The notes under the pieces were generated by a model. The model saw only the letters and a list, made by a program, of their open reading frames with translations. It made no database searches and was not told where the DNA came from. The position numbers were made by a program, and so were the translations under genes. A stretch of DNA of 64,000 nt, from assembly GCA_026929865.2 (NCBI GenBank), contig CM049397.1:1240001-1304000 (forward strand), written 5' to 3'. Every line of letters begins with the position of its first letter. Position 1 is the stretch's first letter. Below are positions 33,233 through 45,540 of this stretch, piece by piece. Source of the stretch: Hyperoplus lanceolatus (taxonomy: Eukaryota; Chordata; Actinopteri; Uranoscopiformes; Ammodytidae).

Positions 33233-33970
33233 CAACAGCCCACAGCTTAATAGAGGGAAGACTGAGACAGTGTCCTGGCAATTTTGTCAGGAGTTAAATG
33301 CAAGTCACACTGATTGTATCTCTTCTATTCACTATTCCCTCCCCCTTTAATAATGTGATTCACACTGGAATGCACAAGGTGAACTACATGTACTGTACAA
33401 GTGTTCCTAAAGGTGCAGCAGAGGGGTTCTGTCATTGGGCAGAGCAGCAGCAGAGCAAATAACAGCATTAAATACATACAGTACTAGGTCATCTCCAGCC
33501 AACGTTTGTTTATGTCTTTATACTAACCGCGTTAATATCTGTCGCTCAGAGCGAGTGCCCGGCCCGTCACTTCAGACGTTCTGTCTGTGGTTAGTATAAT
33601 GTCCAGCTGCTGGCTCTGAGCCAGGGTAGATCGCCGTTAGCGGAGCCACGGCTGTGTGTAAACACCATCGCACAAACACTACGGACAGGTAGCCGATGGT
33701 GAGTATATTAGCTGATTTTGACAGTGTTTGGATTCAAATGACCTATATGCCTTTAATTAGTTTCTGTGCAAGGAGTGTGTTTCACATGTAAACACGTATG
33801 TTACAACATGTAGGAAACAATCAAATGAAACTATAATATTAAAGGACGAGGATCAAATCTCAATCAAATCAATAATAACCATTAATAACAGCCCCTTCTT
33901 AGACACCTTGTCCATCTTGGTCTAGAGATTCTTCACCTTGCAGTGCAAATTGAAACTCTGGAGATGATAA
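33233..33970. other. No gene seen
   Basis: No coding frame, transposon end or tandem array could be supported here. Confidence 0.5.
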
Positions 33971-34554
33971 CGAGGGCTTGGAGCAAAAGGGGCGTAAGTG
34001 ACATATTTTGCAAAAATGACTTTTATATATAATTTTAAAGGTCTTGATAAGTTCCATCATATGGTAAAAGAATAACGTCAATTAACATTTTACTTTTTGA
34101 AATAAAGGCTGAAAACATGAAGGCGTAAGTGAAAACCTTCAGTTGAGTTTGGAGCAAAAAAGGAGTAAGTGCACTGAGCTTGGCGCACAAAAGGCGTAGG
34201 CGCACAAAAGGTGTAAGTGCATCATAAAAGCTAAAGATCTGACAATATGGAGGGATTGCAAAAAGACCAACACTTATATTACAGAAGTGTTTTTGAATAT
34301 GTTTCGAGAATTTGACATACCCACATATGACACTAAAATAAACACTTTTTTTTATTAAATTTTAATACATTTTATTTTTTAATTTTAATTTTGTTCTAAA
34401 ATATGAATCCCTTGAAGCCTAATCTCTATTAAAGTAGAGATTGCGTCCATATGCTGTTTTTTTATTAAATATTTACGATCAATAAAAAGTTTGTTTTTGC
34501 TCTTCTGTAAAATTCTGAAAATGTCACTTACGTCCTTTTCGCTCCAAGCCCTCG
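33971..34554. mobile_element. MITE with CGAGGGCTTGGAGC ends
   Basis: CGAGGGCTTGGAGC at 33971 is mirrored by GCTCCAAGCCCTCG ending at 34554, with similarity continuing some 30 bases inward (CGTAAGTGACAT). ATAA flanks both sides. The interior repeats the motif GCACAAAAGG-CGTAAGTGC several times. Non-coding. Confidence 0.75.
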
Positions 34555-34899
34555 ATAATCAGTGAGATGGGGGCAGACTTGATCTTAGATACTGTTCAAG
34601 ACAACAGTTGCTGCTGAAAGTAACCACTGGAGTGTTGAGTTCCATTTAGAAAAGCTCAGCTCATGGTCATCTCTCAGGTCACTGCTACAGCTAGGAAGTC
34701 ACATTCCAACTGTGACTGTTTCTACTCTTGTAATTATTTTATAATATTTACAACATGTAGTTACATTTGTAAAATAATCCTGTTAGCATTTTGATCGACA
34801 CAAATATGAATTTAAGGGTGGAGTATGTTATTGCTTTGATGACTTACCCTAACAAAACAGAGTGTTCGGAAGTTGACCCATTCAACTTCTCATGTCCAC

Positions 34900-35013
34900 T
34901 TACAAGTGCGTACCCTACGCTCACGTCCAAATTGATAAATGCTGAGGTTTGCGTAGAAATGTGCGTATACCCACTTTTCTGGTCGGTTGACGCACGGTTG
35001 ATAAATGAGGCCC
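34900..35013. mobile_element. Right end of a GGGCCTCATTTATC-type element
   Basis: TTGATAAATGAGGCCC ends at 35012, preceded by the AAATTGATAAATGCTGAGG and TTTGCGTAGAAATG-type subterminal sequence that mirrors 30595-30665. No matching left end nearby. Confidence 0.6.
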
Positions 35014-36192
35014 AGTATGAGCCCTCTCAATGCAAAGAATGAAAACATATAAATCAATAATCAAATAAAGACCAATTTGTTAGCAATGTAAAATTACATT
35101 ACATGGTGTTTAGAGGCTGTTCACGCTATGCTCAGTTCATGTGACAAACATTAATAACTGATGGATCTGCTTTAAAATGAGTTCCCCTAACCCCCCTGAT
35201 GGTGTGTGCTACTTTAAAATCAGAACCCATGGCCGACACGACCCCGATAAATGGTTCTATTAAAGCAATTGAGCGATTTTGACTGGGGTCAAATTTACAA
35301 CGATACATTTTTATTTTAAAAAAACACTAATTACAAGGGAATCAGAAAACAATTATATGAGGTTCGTCCAGTTCACTATGTCATTTCAGTGGGAGTTTTT
35401 GGGGGATTAGGTAAACCATACATTTTTAAAATCGTCAAACAATAAAATGCATGATTCCAGTTTTCGATAAGCCAATATGGCTGCCATCATGGATTTGAAC
35501 GAAATGGCGACTTTCACTCCCCTTGAGTTGGGGAGGTCTATTGATCGTGGCCAGACCATTTATCGTTCAAGATATGTGTCTGGATTTCCAGGCTACTGGA
35601 CTAGGTCATTGGGGACACATTGATTGCCAAAGTCAAGACAAATTGGAATGATAGAATAAAGCATCCGTGAGATATGACAAAGTATATATATATATAAAAA
35701 AATGTCTTTATGAAAGTTTAAACTTGAGGTCTTCATGCTTCTAATTATAAAGCAATTCACTGATATGTACCAGCAGTAACCAGAGGCTCCTCATCTGAAT
35801 ACATCTGCAGGGTATTAGAGAGCTTCCAGTCATCACATAGATAGCATCTAAGAAACCATGGCAACACAAATCCAATAAAGTCAGCTGAGATGCCAGGGCC
35901 CCATAAAAACACCATACTGTTTCCATCTGCATCTCCCAGAGCAAGAAGGAGTTCTGGAAAGTACAATAAAGTCTAATAAAGTCTCATTAATTCCTGTCAC
36001 ACTATGAATATACATAATGATGAGGCAGCAAAGAGTTGAGGAAAATAAAGGTGCATGTCCTTGTTCCACTGTAAGAATAAAGGCGTATCCGTTTAGACAT
36101 CTCCAGACTGAATCATTAGAAAGACTGGCTCAGAGGGTGAACTAATTCATTCACTACAAGCATATACGTTAAACTATGATATTTAAGATATT
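35014..36192. other. No gene seen
   Basis: Only short frames without family resemblance. A short (TA)n lies near 35683. No transposon ends were recognised. Confidence 0.5.
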
Positions 36193-36197
36193 TAGAT

Positions 36198-37999
36198 TGT
36201 TATGATAGCCCGGGATAACCCAAACGCAAACAGAAACCCAAGTAGTCAGTTTAGAACAATGTTTATTTCAGACAGGCTGGCAGAACACTGGACTGCTGAA
36301 TGGCGTGGCGAGCAGAGGCAAGTGGATATCCGGAAACCCGCAGGCAGGCGAGCAGGAAAGGTGAACAGCGGAGGCAAATGGCACGGAAGAAAAGAGGAGC
36401 AGAGTTACAACAAACTCCAACTGGAGACATGAAAGAAAACAACAAACAAAGATATCCTGAGGCCTGTTTCAGGTAGCTGGTTTTGAGGCAACCCAGAGTT
36501 TGTTCGCTCTGAGTTAGTGGAAACTCTGGGTTTTCCGTTTCAGGTAGCAGGTTCAGCGCAACCGAGAGTCAGTTACTGCAGCAACATACGCCGTGGGTCT
36601 AACCTGCTGGATAGGTGGTTAGACCTACCCTGAGTTTGTTTTCACTTTACACTGCAGCTCCGACTGAAGAAAGAGTGTCACAGTCACACGCGTCCCTGTA
36701 CAGTTTGAAGCAAAATCACTCCATAGAAATCTCCATCGGGATGTTTTTATCATTTCCTGGTGATTTTACGTTTGACCGATCATTTATCTGATCAGTAGCC
36801 TTGTTCTCAGCCCTCGGTCCGTTCATATAGGCGGCCACCTTACACATCGTGACATGCTCTACATTCAGATTAATAAACCTATTTGTATTGTATGCTTTTT
36901 AACGTCTGTGCCACTGAACAGATTTATGTCAGGTGGATTCATGTAACGCTGCGGCTGCACGCGATTGTTACTGTTCACTTGTGCGACCCTAAAGTCACAG
37001 ACGAGCCTCGTTAAATAGCCTAATATGAATATAAAAATAATATAATAATTTAAACTGTGATCACTTGAGGAAAATGGATCTGGTAATAAATCAATCAGGC
37101 TCTTCAATGGAAACTGTCACCTTATGTGTCAGACGTTAATGTCTTTCACTCCCCATATAAAAGAAGCGACAGTCTGTTTCCTGCACAGTGGGCAATTAGG
37201 CTATAGCTTCCCAACATATTATACAGCGAATATAAAACACTCAGAAATGCTGTGCCGCGCCAGCTTTATTACTTTACTGGTGATATGCGTAACTTTTTAA
37301 AATAGACTATGGCTTCTCATACGGAAGCGAAATGATTGCTCTGTTTTTTTCTGAATTGCCGAGGAGAGTAGATCAGAGTTATGTGACAATATCCCCTTTA
37401 ATTCTTCTCCATAGGCTACCATAAACTCATTTGTTAATATTTCTAACTCTAGTGGGAGGAGCGGAGAAGTTTTTTTTTTTCTTTTTTTTTCTTTTTTGAG
37501 AAGTGGATAAGTGGGAGGATCACACATTTGTTTCTTCTGTTTCCATGGTGAATCATGTTATCAGCGATCCATTGACGATGGCTTTTATGCACACGCTCCA
37601 CCCAGAGTGAACACTCTCAGAGTTGATAAACCCAACGCTGATCCACTGTTCTGTAACCGAAAACCCAGAGTTACTCATCAACCCTGCGCTCTGAGTTGAC
37701 CAACTCAGAGCGCAGGATTAAACTCAGAGTATGTAAAACCAGCTACCTGAAATAGGCCCCTGATCTCAGGTAATATACTGCTCTGGTACATAGTATACTC
37801 TGGCGCTGAATGACTGGAGTCCACAGGCTTAAGTAGAGAGGTCTGATTAGCCAACAACCCACACCTGGAGCAGTCTGCCCCGGAGTGCCGCCATGCCAAC
37901 AGGGAGACAAATGGATTAACAAGAGGAACAGACAGACAAGGGAAAACATACAACACATACAGAGGAGAAAGAGAGGCCGCCGAGCCGTGAGTCATGACA
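36198..37999 (-). mobile_element. Second solo LTR, minus orientation, split by a TIR element
   Basis: Starts TGTTATGATAGCCC and ends GTCATGACA, flanked by TAGAT (36193-36197) and CAGAT (38000-38004), a 5-bp duplication with one change. Layout matches the LTR at 31183: same CATGACA end and a minus-strand AATAAA at 36262-36267 near its 3' end. An element at 36461-37759 splits it. Without the insert the LTR is about 500 bp. Confidence 0.65.
36461..37759. mobile_element. TIR element with GGCCTGTTTCAGGTAGC ends inside the solo LTR
   Basis: GGCCTGTTTCAGGTAGCTGG is mirrored by CCAGCTACCTGAAATAGGCC. CTGA flanks both sides. Subterminal blocks repeat AACTCAGAGT/ACTCTGGGTT many times in both directions. 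No transposase is seen. Superfamily not assigned. Confidence 0.7.
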
Positions 38000-38116
38000 C
38001 AGATCGGTCATTGCAAGATACAAACAAACACATATTAGTAGTAATATAGTATATTGCCTTATCATAAAAGTTAAAGTAATGCAATATAATGAATTCAATA
38101 TTCAAAGTTTACTTAA

Positions 38117-38582
38117 AGGTGCTGTAAGCGGAATGGTTCTTTTAGCTAACTTCCTGTCAGTTACTGCAGTTAGCAGTCCCCTCGCTCGTCCCTATACGTC
38201 ACCACATTAATGCACTGCGGTCTTCAAGAAGCGTGTTATCAAGCGAGTTATCTAGCATCATCTCAGATCCATAAGTGTGATAAAACATGATAAAAACCAT
38301 CTAAACAGACATTGGGAAGGATTTTTACCTGCTCAGCCATTGTAGGCGAATAAACATTCACCCATCTGTTGCTCTGCGGGTGCACCGGCAGTGAGACGGG
38401 TGCCGGTTTGTAGCGTTCTCTCTTCTGATTGGATACCACTTTCGTGATCCCCGAACAATTTAATTTGCCGATTACATGCAAAGATAGGAGGTATGAAACG
38501 CGCCCACTATATAAGTGATCACTGTATGAATATAGAGCGATTTAATACATATGTTAACCTAAATATATCGCTTACTTCACCT
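38117..38582. mobile_element. TTAA-flanked MITE (piggyBac-like)
   Basis: TTAA (38113-38116) precedes AGGTGCTGTAAGCG; CGCTTACTTCACCT precedes TTAA (38583-38586). The 466-bp unit is non-coding. Confidence 0.75.
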
Positions 38583-38832
38583 TTAATTGACATTACCATC
38601 AGTTTAGAAACAGCTCATCAGATCAATTTGATTATAGTTAAATCGAAAAATTTTCCTTTTATCAAAGGAATTTGATTAAAAAAAATTTGGATTCTGAATT
38701 TCATGGCAATATTATAACTTATCACAAAATATAATAATTAAATTACTGTTGTAATTTCTTTCTTAGTAAAGTTTTACAATATGTTGTATTGTATATTACA
38801 TTGTGTTCTTTTTTTCTATTTTTTTTCATTTT

Positions 38833-39868
38833 CAGAGAGAAGTGTAAGAGACCAGCGAATCCAAAGAGCCATGGGTGTGTGCAAAAGAGTGGTCAGTGCT
38901 TTTTCTTTCTCATGGAAAAAAAATAGAGAACTAGCAGCTGCTCAAGAGGAGCTCAAACTACCCCCTCACAGGTTGATTACAGAGTCACCAACAATGTGGG
39001 GGTCCCGTCATGCTATGATAGCAAGGATGCTGGAGCTGTAGAAGGCTATATCAAAGGTTCTCTCAGCTGATAAAAAAAACAAGGCACTTAATCCTTTCAT
39101 GGGCAGACATCGATGTCCTGGAGTCTGTCCACAAGGCGCTGAATCCGCTTGTTGATTTCACTGATGCCCTCTCAGGTGAAGCATATGTGACTGTCTCTTA
39201 CCTGAAACCTGTGCTGCAGCTCTTTAACGAGGAGGTCTTGAAGCCAGAAGCTGATGACACAGACCAAGACCATCAAGGCTACTGTCCTCAACTACCTTAA
39301 TGAAAAATACGATGATGCTGCTACTGATGACCTCCTGAACATGGCATCCCTAACTGATCCTCGGTTCAAGACCCGCTACATTGACGATGACAAGGTTGAG
39401 GCCGTAAAATCCAGAGCTGTGGCTCAGATGCTGGATGAATGTCAGACCACATCACCAGCTACTGCTCACACATCCACATATACAACGACAGCTGTAGGTG
39501 GGAGAGATGCTCATGCTGTAGCTACACCAGCCAAAGTACAGAAGAAGTCACTGGGCAGCTTTTTCAAGAAGTCCTACTCTGTTGCTACATCTGGTCTTAC
39601 AGAAGAGCAGGCTATTGAGGCTGAACTGAACAGCTACCTGCTGGCACCTGAGGCAGACAGTGAGACCGACCCGCTAGCATGGTGGCAAAACCATTCAACA
39701 ACTTATCCCAGAGTGAGCATCCTCGCAAAACGTTACCTGTGTATTCCTGCCACCAGCTCACCCTCAGAGCATGCTTTTAGCACAAGTGGCAATATTGTGA
39801 CTTGCCACAGGGCAGCTTTGAAGCCAGATGCTGTAGACAGACTAGTCTTTCTGGCAAAAAACCTGTAA
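38833..39868 (+). pseudogene. hAT transposase, C-terminal part, broken
   Basis: The first part (38833-39041) reads CKRVVSAFSFSWKKNRELAA and LITESPTMWGSRHAMIARML, then a TAG at 39039-39041. The following stretch encodes LVDFTDALSG and SYLKPVLQLF in another frame and shifts again near 39260. The last 204 codons (39254-39868) are open and hold the hAT dimerisation domain: DPLAWWQNHSTTYPRVSILA, YLCIPATSSPSEHAFSTSGN and the end LVFLAKNL. It resembles ZBED1-like fish hAT transposases. The BED zinc finger and the first half of the RNase H-like fold are missing, so it is inactive. Confidence 0.85.
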
Positions 39869-40191
39869 TGTCATTAACAAATGATGTAGCTTAATGACTT
39901 TAAATTGTTCAACTTATTTTTTGTTTCCTTGTAAGCCTACCTCTACAAATATTTGAGATTGTTGCCTCCCTGCCAAAGGAGTTTGATGTGATAGTCACTC
40001 ACATATCTTTTAGTTTTAAACACATTATTTTAGGTAGCATAATATCTGGTTTCACAATGTTTACATTTTGTACTTACGTAAGCACCACATATATATTTTA
40101 TATATTAAAGTTCAGTATATAAATGTGCCAGGGCCTTTGTTGATCCACTGTTTTACTTTTTATGTATTGGTTGTGCCTCTACAAGATTTAA

Positions 40192-40740
40192 AGGGGACAT
40201 ATTATGCTAAATCTCAGTTTTAAAGGTGTATTTCCAAGGTCTACTAGAGAAGGTTTTCATGGTTTATTGTTCAAAAAACCCATTAGTTTTCTACCATTGC
40301 CCATTTCTTCATCGCCTTTTCCAGCCTTCTTTTGCCTCTATCTCAAAAGGTTGGTTTTGACATCTACCCCCCTTCGCAAAAATACTAGACTGCTCTGACT
40401 GGTCAGATCTACATGGGCGTGCATGCACCGCCCTGCTCATTTACTCTATACCTACATGGGCATGGCACACGCCCAGCTGTCAGTTTTGTTTACTTTTGGC
40501 CAATGCAGCATGGAGACCAATGTAAACATGTTTAACTTCATTTCTACCACAAATATCGGCACACTAACCAGTTCTAAACTAAAAGATGTACAACTGAACC
40601 TGTTCAGACAGGAGTCTGAGCTGAAAACTGTGAAAATGGCATCAAGATTTCTGATTTCCCTGACATTATCCTCAGGTAAATACTGTTTAATTATGTCACA
40701 GTCAATAACATAATTTGAGCTAAGTATTTATGCATAAACT
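40192..40740. mobile_element. Left part of an AAAGGGGACATATTATGC MITE
   Basis: TTAA at 40188-40191 precedes AGGGGACATATTATGC, the start of a common fish MITE; the element at 42666 has the related start AGAGGACCTATTAT. No right end was found, so the copy is truncated or ends in diverged sequence. Confidence 0.5.
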
Positions 40741-40754
40741 CTCTAAACTGGTAA

Positions 40755-40965
40755 CATACAGTCATATGAAAAAGTTTGGGAACCCCTCTCAGCTGGCATT
40801 ATAATTGACTCTGCTTTCACACAAAAAAGATAAAAGTAGTATGTCTTTCATTTACCAAGAACAGCTAAGTACTGGGATGTTTTCCAAACAAAGATTTTTT
40901 GAAAAGCAGCATTTAGTTTTATGAAATTAAATAAAATGTGAAAAGCTAGCAAAGAGAACTCCAGG
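40755..40965. mobile_element. Solo terminal fragment of a Tc1 element
   Basis: Matches almost base for base the first 190 bases of the element at 60082 (CAGTCATATGAAAAAGTTTG, then TACTGGGATGTTTTCCAAAC). Nothing of the transposase follows. Confidence 0.75.
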
Positions 40966-42547
40966 GGCTGTACATGTAGCTGGGCGTAGCAAGAGCATTT
41001 TCAACAAGATAAATGAGCCCTTCCTGCATGGCCTCTCTCTTAACTAACAGACAGCGGTAAGCATACTGCTTAATAGGGAAGGCATTTCCCATGTCAATGT
41101 CATGCTTTTATACAGTGGTGGGAGATGGCACGTCATTCAACACACTATGCTATTAAGCAAGTTAACCACATCCTGTTTCTGCAATGCAGGGAGATAAAAC
41201 AGCTGCTGTTCTACAGTGGACATACACTGAGAGAGAGCTAGCCTTCCACACTGATGACCTTAACAGGGTCTTACCAAAGCAGGCTGTACCTCAAGCTGCA
41301 CACAGCCTTGGACACACACTGACTACTGGTGATCAGCTTGAGTGATGTCACAGACACGGGAGAGCCCGCAATAGGAAAAATTAAACAAACACATCCAAAA
41401 CACTCACACTACCGCAGGTAACCGCTGTATTGCTGTACTGCTGTATTCCTGTACTGCTGGACATGGCTGTATTGCTGGCGGAGGCTGAATCTCCAGTATC
41501 TGATTCAGCAGAGGGAGAATTAGCCCCCAGCTCTCCCCATATGAATGTGCAAAACAAGGCAGAGTGGCAGTGCTACAAAACAAATCAGGTCGGGCTTTGG
41601 AGCACTCCAAGTGATGTGCTGTCTGCTAACCTTCATCCTCTGCTACTATTACAGCCTCTCTCTGGGTGAAAACGATAACGCACTTGGCTTTAAAGCACTC
41701 AGACGGGTACAGCACCTGAGAGTTCTGACCTTCCTTGTTTTGATAGGCTGGATTTGCGTGTTCAGGGTCGACACTGAAATTGGCACAACAACATGGGAAA
41801 GCAAAACAAGCTTGACTGGGAAATCGTGGAAAAAGCTCCTAGCTGCATGGTATGCATATCACACTAAAACAGTCATCCTGGATCACATCGATTGAAGGAA
41901 CACAGGGCACTTCTTTTCAGGCAGTAGTGTTTTTTTACCACTACTTGGTCATTGTTCACAAGGAGCCTAAAAACTGCCCACAATCAGAGTTAACTTGAAA
42001 AGAATACTATACTGGTTTGTACCGGCTCCTATCTTTAAAACTTCTAAGGAATACAAGGCTCAATCACTTAAGACAGCTGGTCAATGTAGATCAGCAAATG
42101 TTACTCTGAAGGAAATCAGCTGTAGACTACCTTCAGCAGGGCTCTAAGTGTGTATGTCAGGCAGCAGGAATCTAGATCATTTGAGTTTTTGTGGCAGTAA
42201 AACCATATGTATTCTAAACAACAACATTAGAATAAGATATATCAGGCTTTGTTACACACACACACAACGCTTTTTGGAATATCCATTCTCTGTTATTATT
42301 TGGTCAGTACAAGATGATACAAATAAAAAGTAATATCACTAGACATCCTTTATATTTCCTTTACATTTTTCTTAAATGTTTTCATATGAGCAAAGCTTAA
42401 CATTGCATCTCATGTACTGTTTTAGTCAAGGATTAAAATGAATGACAAAATATGTATCAAAAGCAAAGCAACAAAACACTGTGGTAAAATACTGAACTTT
42501 TTAACCAACAGATGCAGGTATTTTAAAATAAAACATGTCAAAAACTT
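40966..42547. other. No gene seen; short CTGTATTGCTGTACTG minisatellite
   Basis: At 41424-41462 there is a degenerate run of CTGTA(T/C)TGCTG units. Frames around it are not recognisable proteins. The rest has no supported feature. Confidence 0.5.
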
Positions 42548-42665
42548 GGGGCCGTATTCACAAAACATTTTAAGGCTAAGAGTACGTCCTAACGTGCTGA
42601 TTTAGGAGTAACTCTCAAAAATAAGGGGTGTTTCACTCCTAATTTTAGGACTCCTAACTTTTTAA

Positions 42666-43264
42666 AGAGGACCTATTATACTACTTTTCTGGTCTTAATT
42701 TCTTGTTTTACACTGCTATAGAGCAACCTGACACGAATCACATCACAAAAAACTATGTAGATTTTCGGGAAGCTCTTTCTCTTATTTTGGCGATCCAGCA
42801 CGTCCTGTCAACACTTGAGTGTGTGTGCTTCGGGCATCTCCGCACCCTCCGCCTGTGCTTCGGCGATCTCCGCTCCCGTCCCCCCCTCCTGCAAACCCCA
42901 CTCCGTTGTGATTGGTTACCTTCCTTCCGGAACACTTTCAGTGGCGGGAAGCGCGATCATGGACCTATAAGGGCGCGAGGCAGACGCGAACAGGGAAGTG
43001 ACAGCATTACCATCATGGAAACATCCGCGTGGTGACTTCACAAAGTTTTATGCGACGTCACAAATTATGAAAGGGTAGACCGTGACTTCTCGACTGGCTA
43101 GAATAGTGTTTAGTGCTCTGCACAGACACCCCAGACGGTCAGCAGGGAAAACGTCGAAATGCATGTAAGTCATTATTTGATAATTTAGTATGGTTAAGCA
43201 TGACTATGAATCATCATAACAACGTTTATAGGTCATAAAAGTCAAAAAGCATCATAGGTCCTCT
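42666..43264. mobile_element. TTAA-flanked MITE, AGAGGACCTATTAT ends
   Basis: TTAA (42662-42665) precedes AGAGGACCTATTAT; ATCATAGGTCCTCT precedes TTAA (43265-43268). A GC-rich centre encodes nothing recognisable. Confidence 0.75.
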
Positions 43265-43854
43265 TTAAGATGAGTGTAATTCACAAAGCATTTTAGCGCT
43301 AAAACTAGCTCCTAAATCTATGAAAAGCTAGGAGTCCTCGAGAGCCTAAATCACTAAGAGTAAATCACAGACAACCATTTGATGGTGTTTTGGAGAGATT
43401 TAATGATAGTGAGCTTTACAAAAGGTACCTTTTAATATCTGTGAGGGTTTAATGATCTTAGTAAAGCTATATTTAGAAAGTATAGACACATTTATATTTA
43501 TCATATTTATATAAAAAAATATTTATTAAGTTCCTTTTCCTGCAGTTGCTTTGGGTTTACGATGCACTGAAAGTTACTGTTGGTGTCACGTTTGGGTTTA
43601 ATTTCCTACTAGAGTAGGCCTATATGTGGCGCTTCGCACCACTACTGTATAGTTGCGCGTCTCGCCTTTTTCCTTCCGCATGCACTTTACGATTTTGCCA
43701 GCTTTTGTTTCTAAATTGTGAATTTCCTGGTTTGTCGCTGTCTGACTATTGCTGCATAGTCCGCCGTTGAGAGAAATACAGTGAGAGTGCATGGCGTGCA
43801 GCTGTTCAATGAAGATATTTTTTCCGATTCAAATCATTGTAAAATTAATAGGCC

Positions 43855-44721
43855 TGTGAAGTCAAACTAAAGGAACTAAAGAAATAATTAATTAACTCAC
43901 GTAGCAAGCTGGAAAGGAACCTTTCGGCAGTCCGAGTTGCCGCACGAACTATAAAAGAGGCGGCACACAACAACTACTGATGAAGTGAAAAGAACAAGAC
44001 GCGACTGGAGCAGCGCTCAGTTCAAAAAGATCTAATCCCGTGCAAACGAGTCTACAAACGCCAGAGAGGCAGCCGGTAAGACACCGAGCCCATCAGGGGA
44101 GATTGGACAATTAAAATGAAATGTTTGTGCAGGCGATAGCTGCTAGTGTTAGCCACGGGGCCGAACCGGCAGTGCCGTGGTTAACCCTATAAATGCCAGT
44201 CTGTGTCGTGTTTGATTCTCATTCATAGTTTAATGATGTCATGATTGTTTAAGAAGAACATGATTGTTTACTGAGTTTATAAATTATAGATAGATAAGTT
44301 AAAATGATTATGATGAAATTATATCATTATGGTGACATTATTTAAATATAAGTAAAAATATAAAATGTTTAAAGTCTGTAATATTGAGTTAAGAAAATCC
44401 CTGGATACATTGATAATGATGACAGTGGGAGAATTTATGTTGCACTTTGTTGAATTTAAGAGGGAAAAGGGGAGAATTGTTAAGAATGGATATTTTCCAG
44501 AACATTGTAAAAACAACCTTTTTCTTGTTTATTGTTTCACAAGGTTTTTTACCTAACTACCTGCTAAGAAACAACCTACTTACCTGAAACCTTGAAATCA
44601 GAAAATAAAAGAAGATAAAAAGTTAAAGGAAAAGTGTATTTATTGAGTGAAGCCCAGCAACTCTGCGTAGATATCCAACTCCTTCAAGTGGAGACTGCAC
44701 AAAAGAGGGGAGAACTTGACA
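43855..44721 (+). repeat. 5' LTR of the BEL/Pao element
   Basis: 867 bp, TG...CA. It contains TATAAAAG at 43950-43957 as likely promoter and AATAAA at 44604-44609 as likely poly(A) signal. Confidence 0.9.
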
Positions 44722-44940
44722 GTAAAAAACTGACCAGTACCATAAAGCTGGCCAGGAAAAGTAAAGGAGCTTAAAGCTGGAACAGCAGGAGCAAAAACCT
44801 GGAATCCTGGAAGGAAAAGAAGTGGAGCATAAAGCAACATTAAAGCACCATAAGCAACATTAAAGGCACCATTGGGAAGTTGCACCTTCCTCCACCACTT
44901 TTCAAATTCACAGTTAAATAACCTTAAAATAAAAGTAAAC

Positions 44941-45540
44941 ATGGCTAATCAAGAAGCTGGAAAATCAGTTGAACAATTGAAACTTGAAAGAACGACAGCC
45001 AAAAGAGTGTTTTCCCGTCTGGTCAACAGTATAACCCGGTCACATACAGACATGTCTGAAGAAGAACTCAGAGACAGTTTCAGCAAACTCAAGGCAGTAG
45101 GAGAGAAAGTCATGGAGGCAAATGATGAGCTGGAAGCTGGCTTTATTGCAGATCTCGAAGCAGAGCTGGAAACGGATGAAGTCATGTTAACTCAGCAGTA
45201 AAAAGCAGACCTGGAAAAAACTACAAATGAGCGCCAAGAGAAGCTGAGGGAGGTCAAGAGGTTGATCCAGGAGACTCTTTGGGTCAGTTTTGGAAGTAGT
45301 GAAATGTCTATAGCACTACAAGCAGCAGAGGCCGCATGCGACCGCGTCGCTGCTGTGCAACCGAGCATTAACCAGGAAGCGTATGAATTCATGCTGGACC
45401 AACTTAAAGGGTTGGTAGTGACGGCAAAGGACACGCATTGCCGGTGGAAACAGTGGGCCCCCCCCAGAGGCTCAAAAGGACCTACAGAGTCATGTGAGAG
45501 GGCTCGAACTTCACGTCCCCTTGATGGTCTCCAGAAAGGC
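44941..45540 (+). pseudogene. BEL/Pao gag N-terminal region, interrupted
   Basis: From ATG 44941 (MANQEAGKSVEQLKLER) a coiled-coil-like charged protein runs 86 codons to a TAA at 45199-45201. The same frame then continues with SEMSIALQAAEAACDRV and LDQLKGLVVTAKDTHCRWKQ. At the C8 run near 45460 it shifts: the next protein, starting in the other frame, takes over (HVRGLELHVPLMVSRKA). In intact relatives gag and pol form one frame, so one nonsense codon and one homopolymer frameshift separate this part from the rest. Confidence 0.75.

Noticed and set aside
44365-44556. Small frame in the LTR (starting MFKVCNIELRKSL) as a gene
   Set aside because: It is repeated in both LTRs at 44365 and 50602 and lies in promoter-type repeat sequence.
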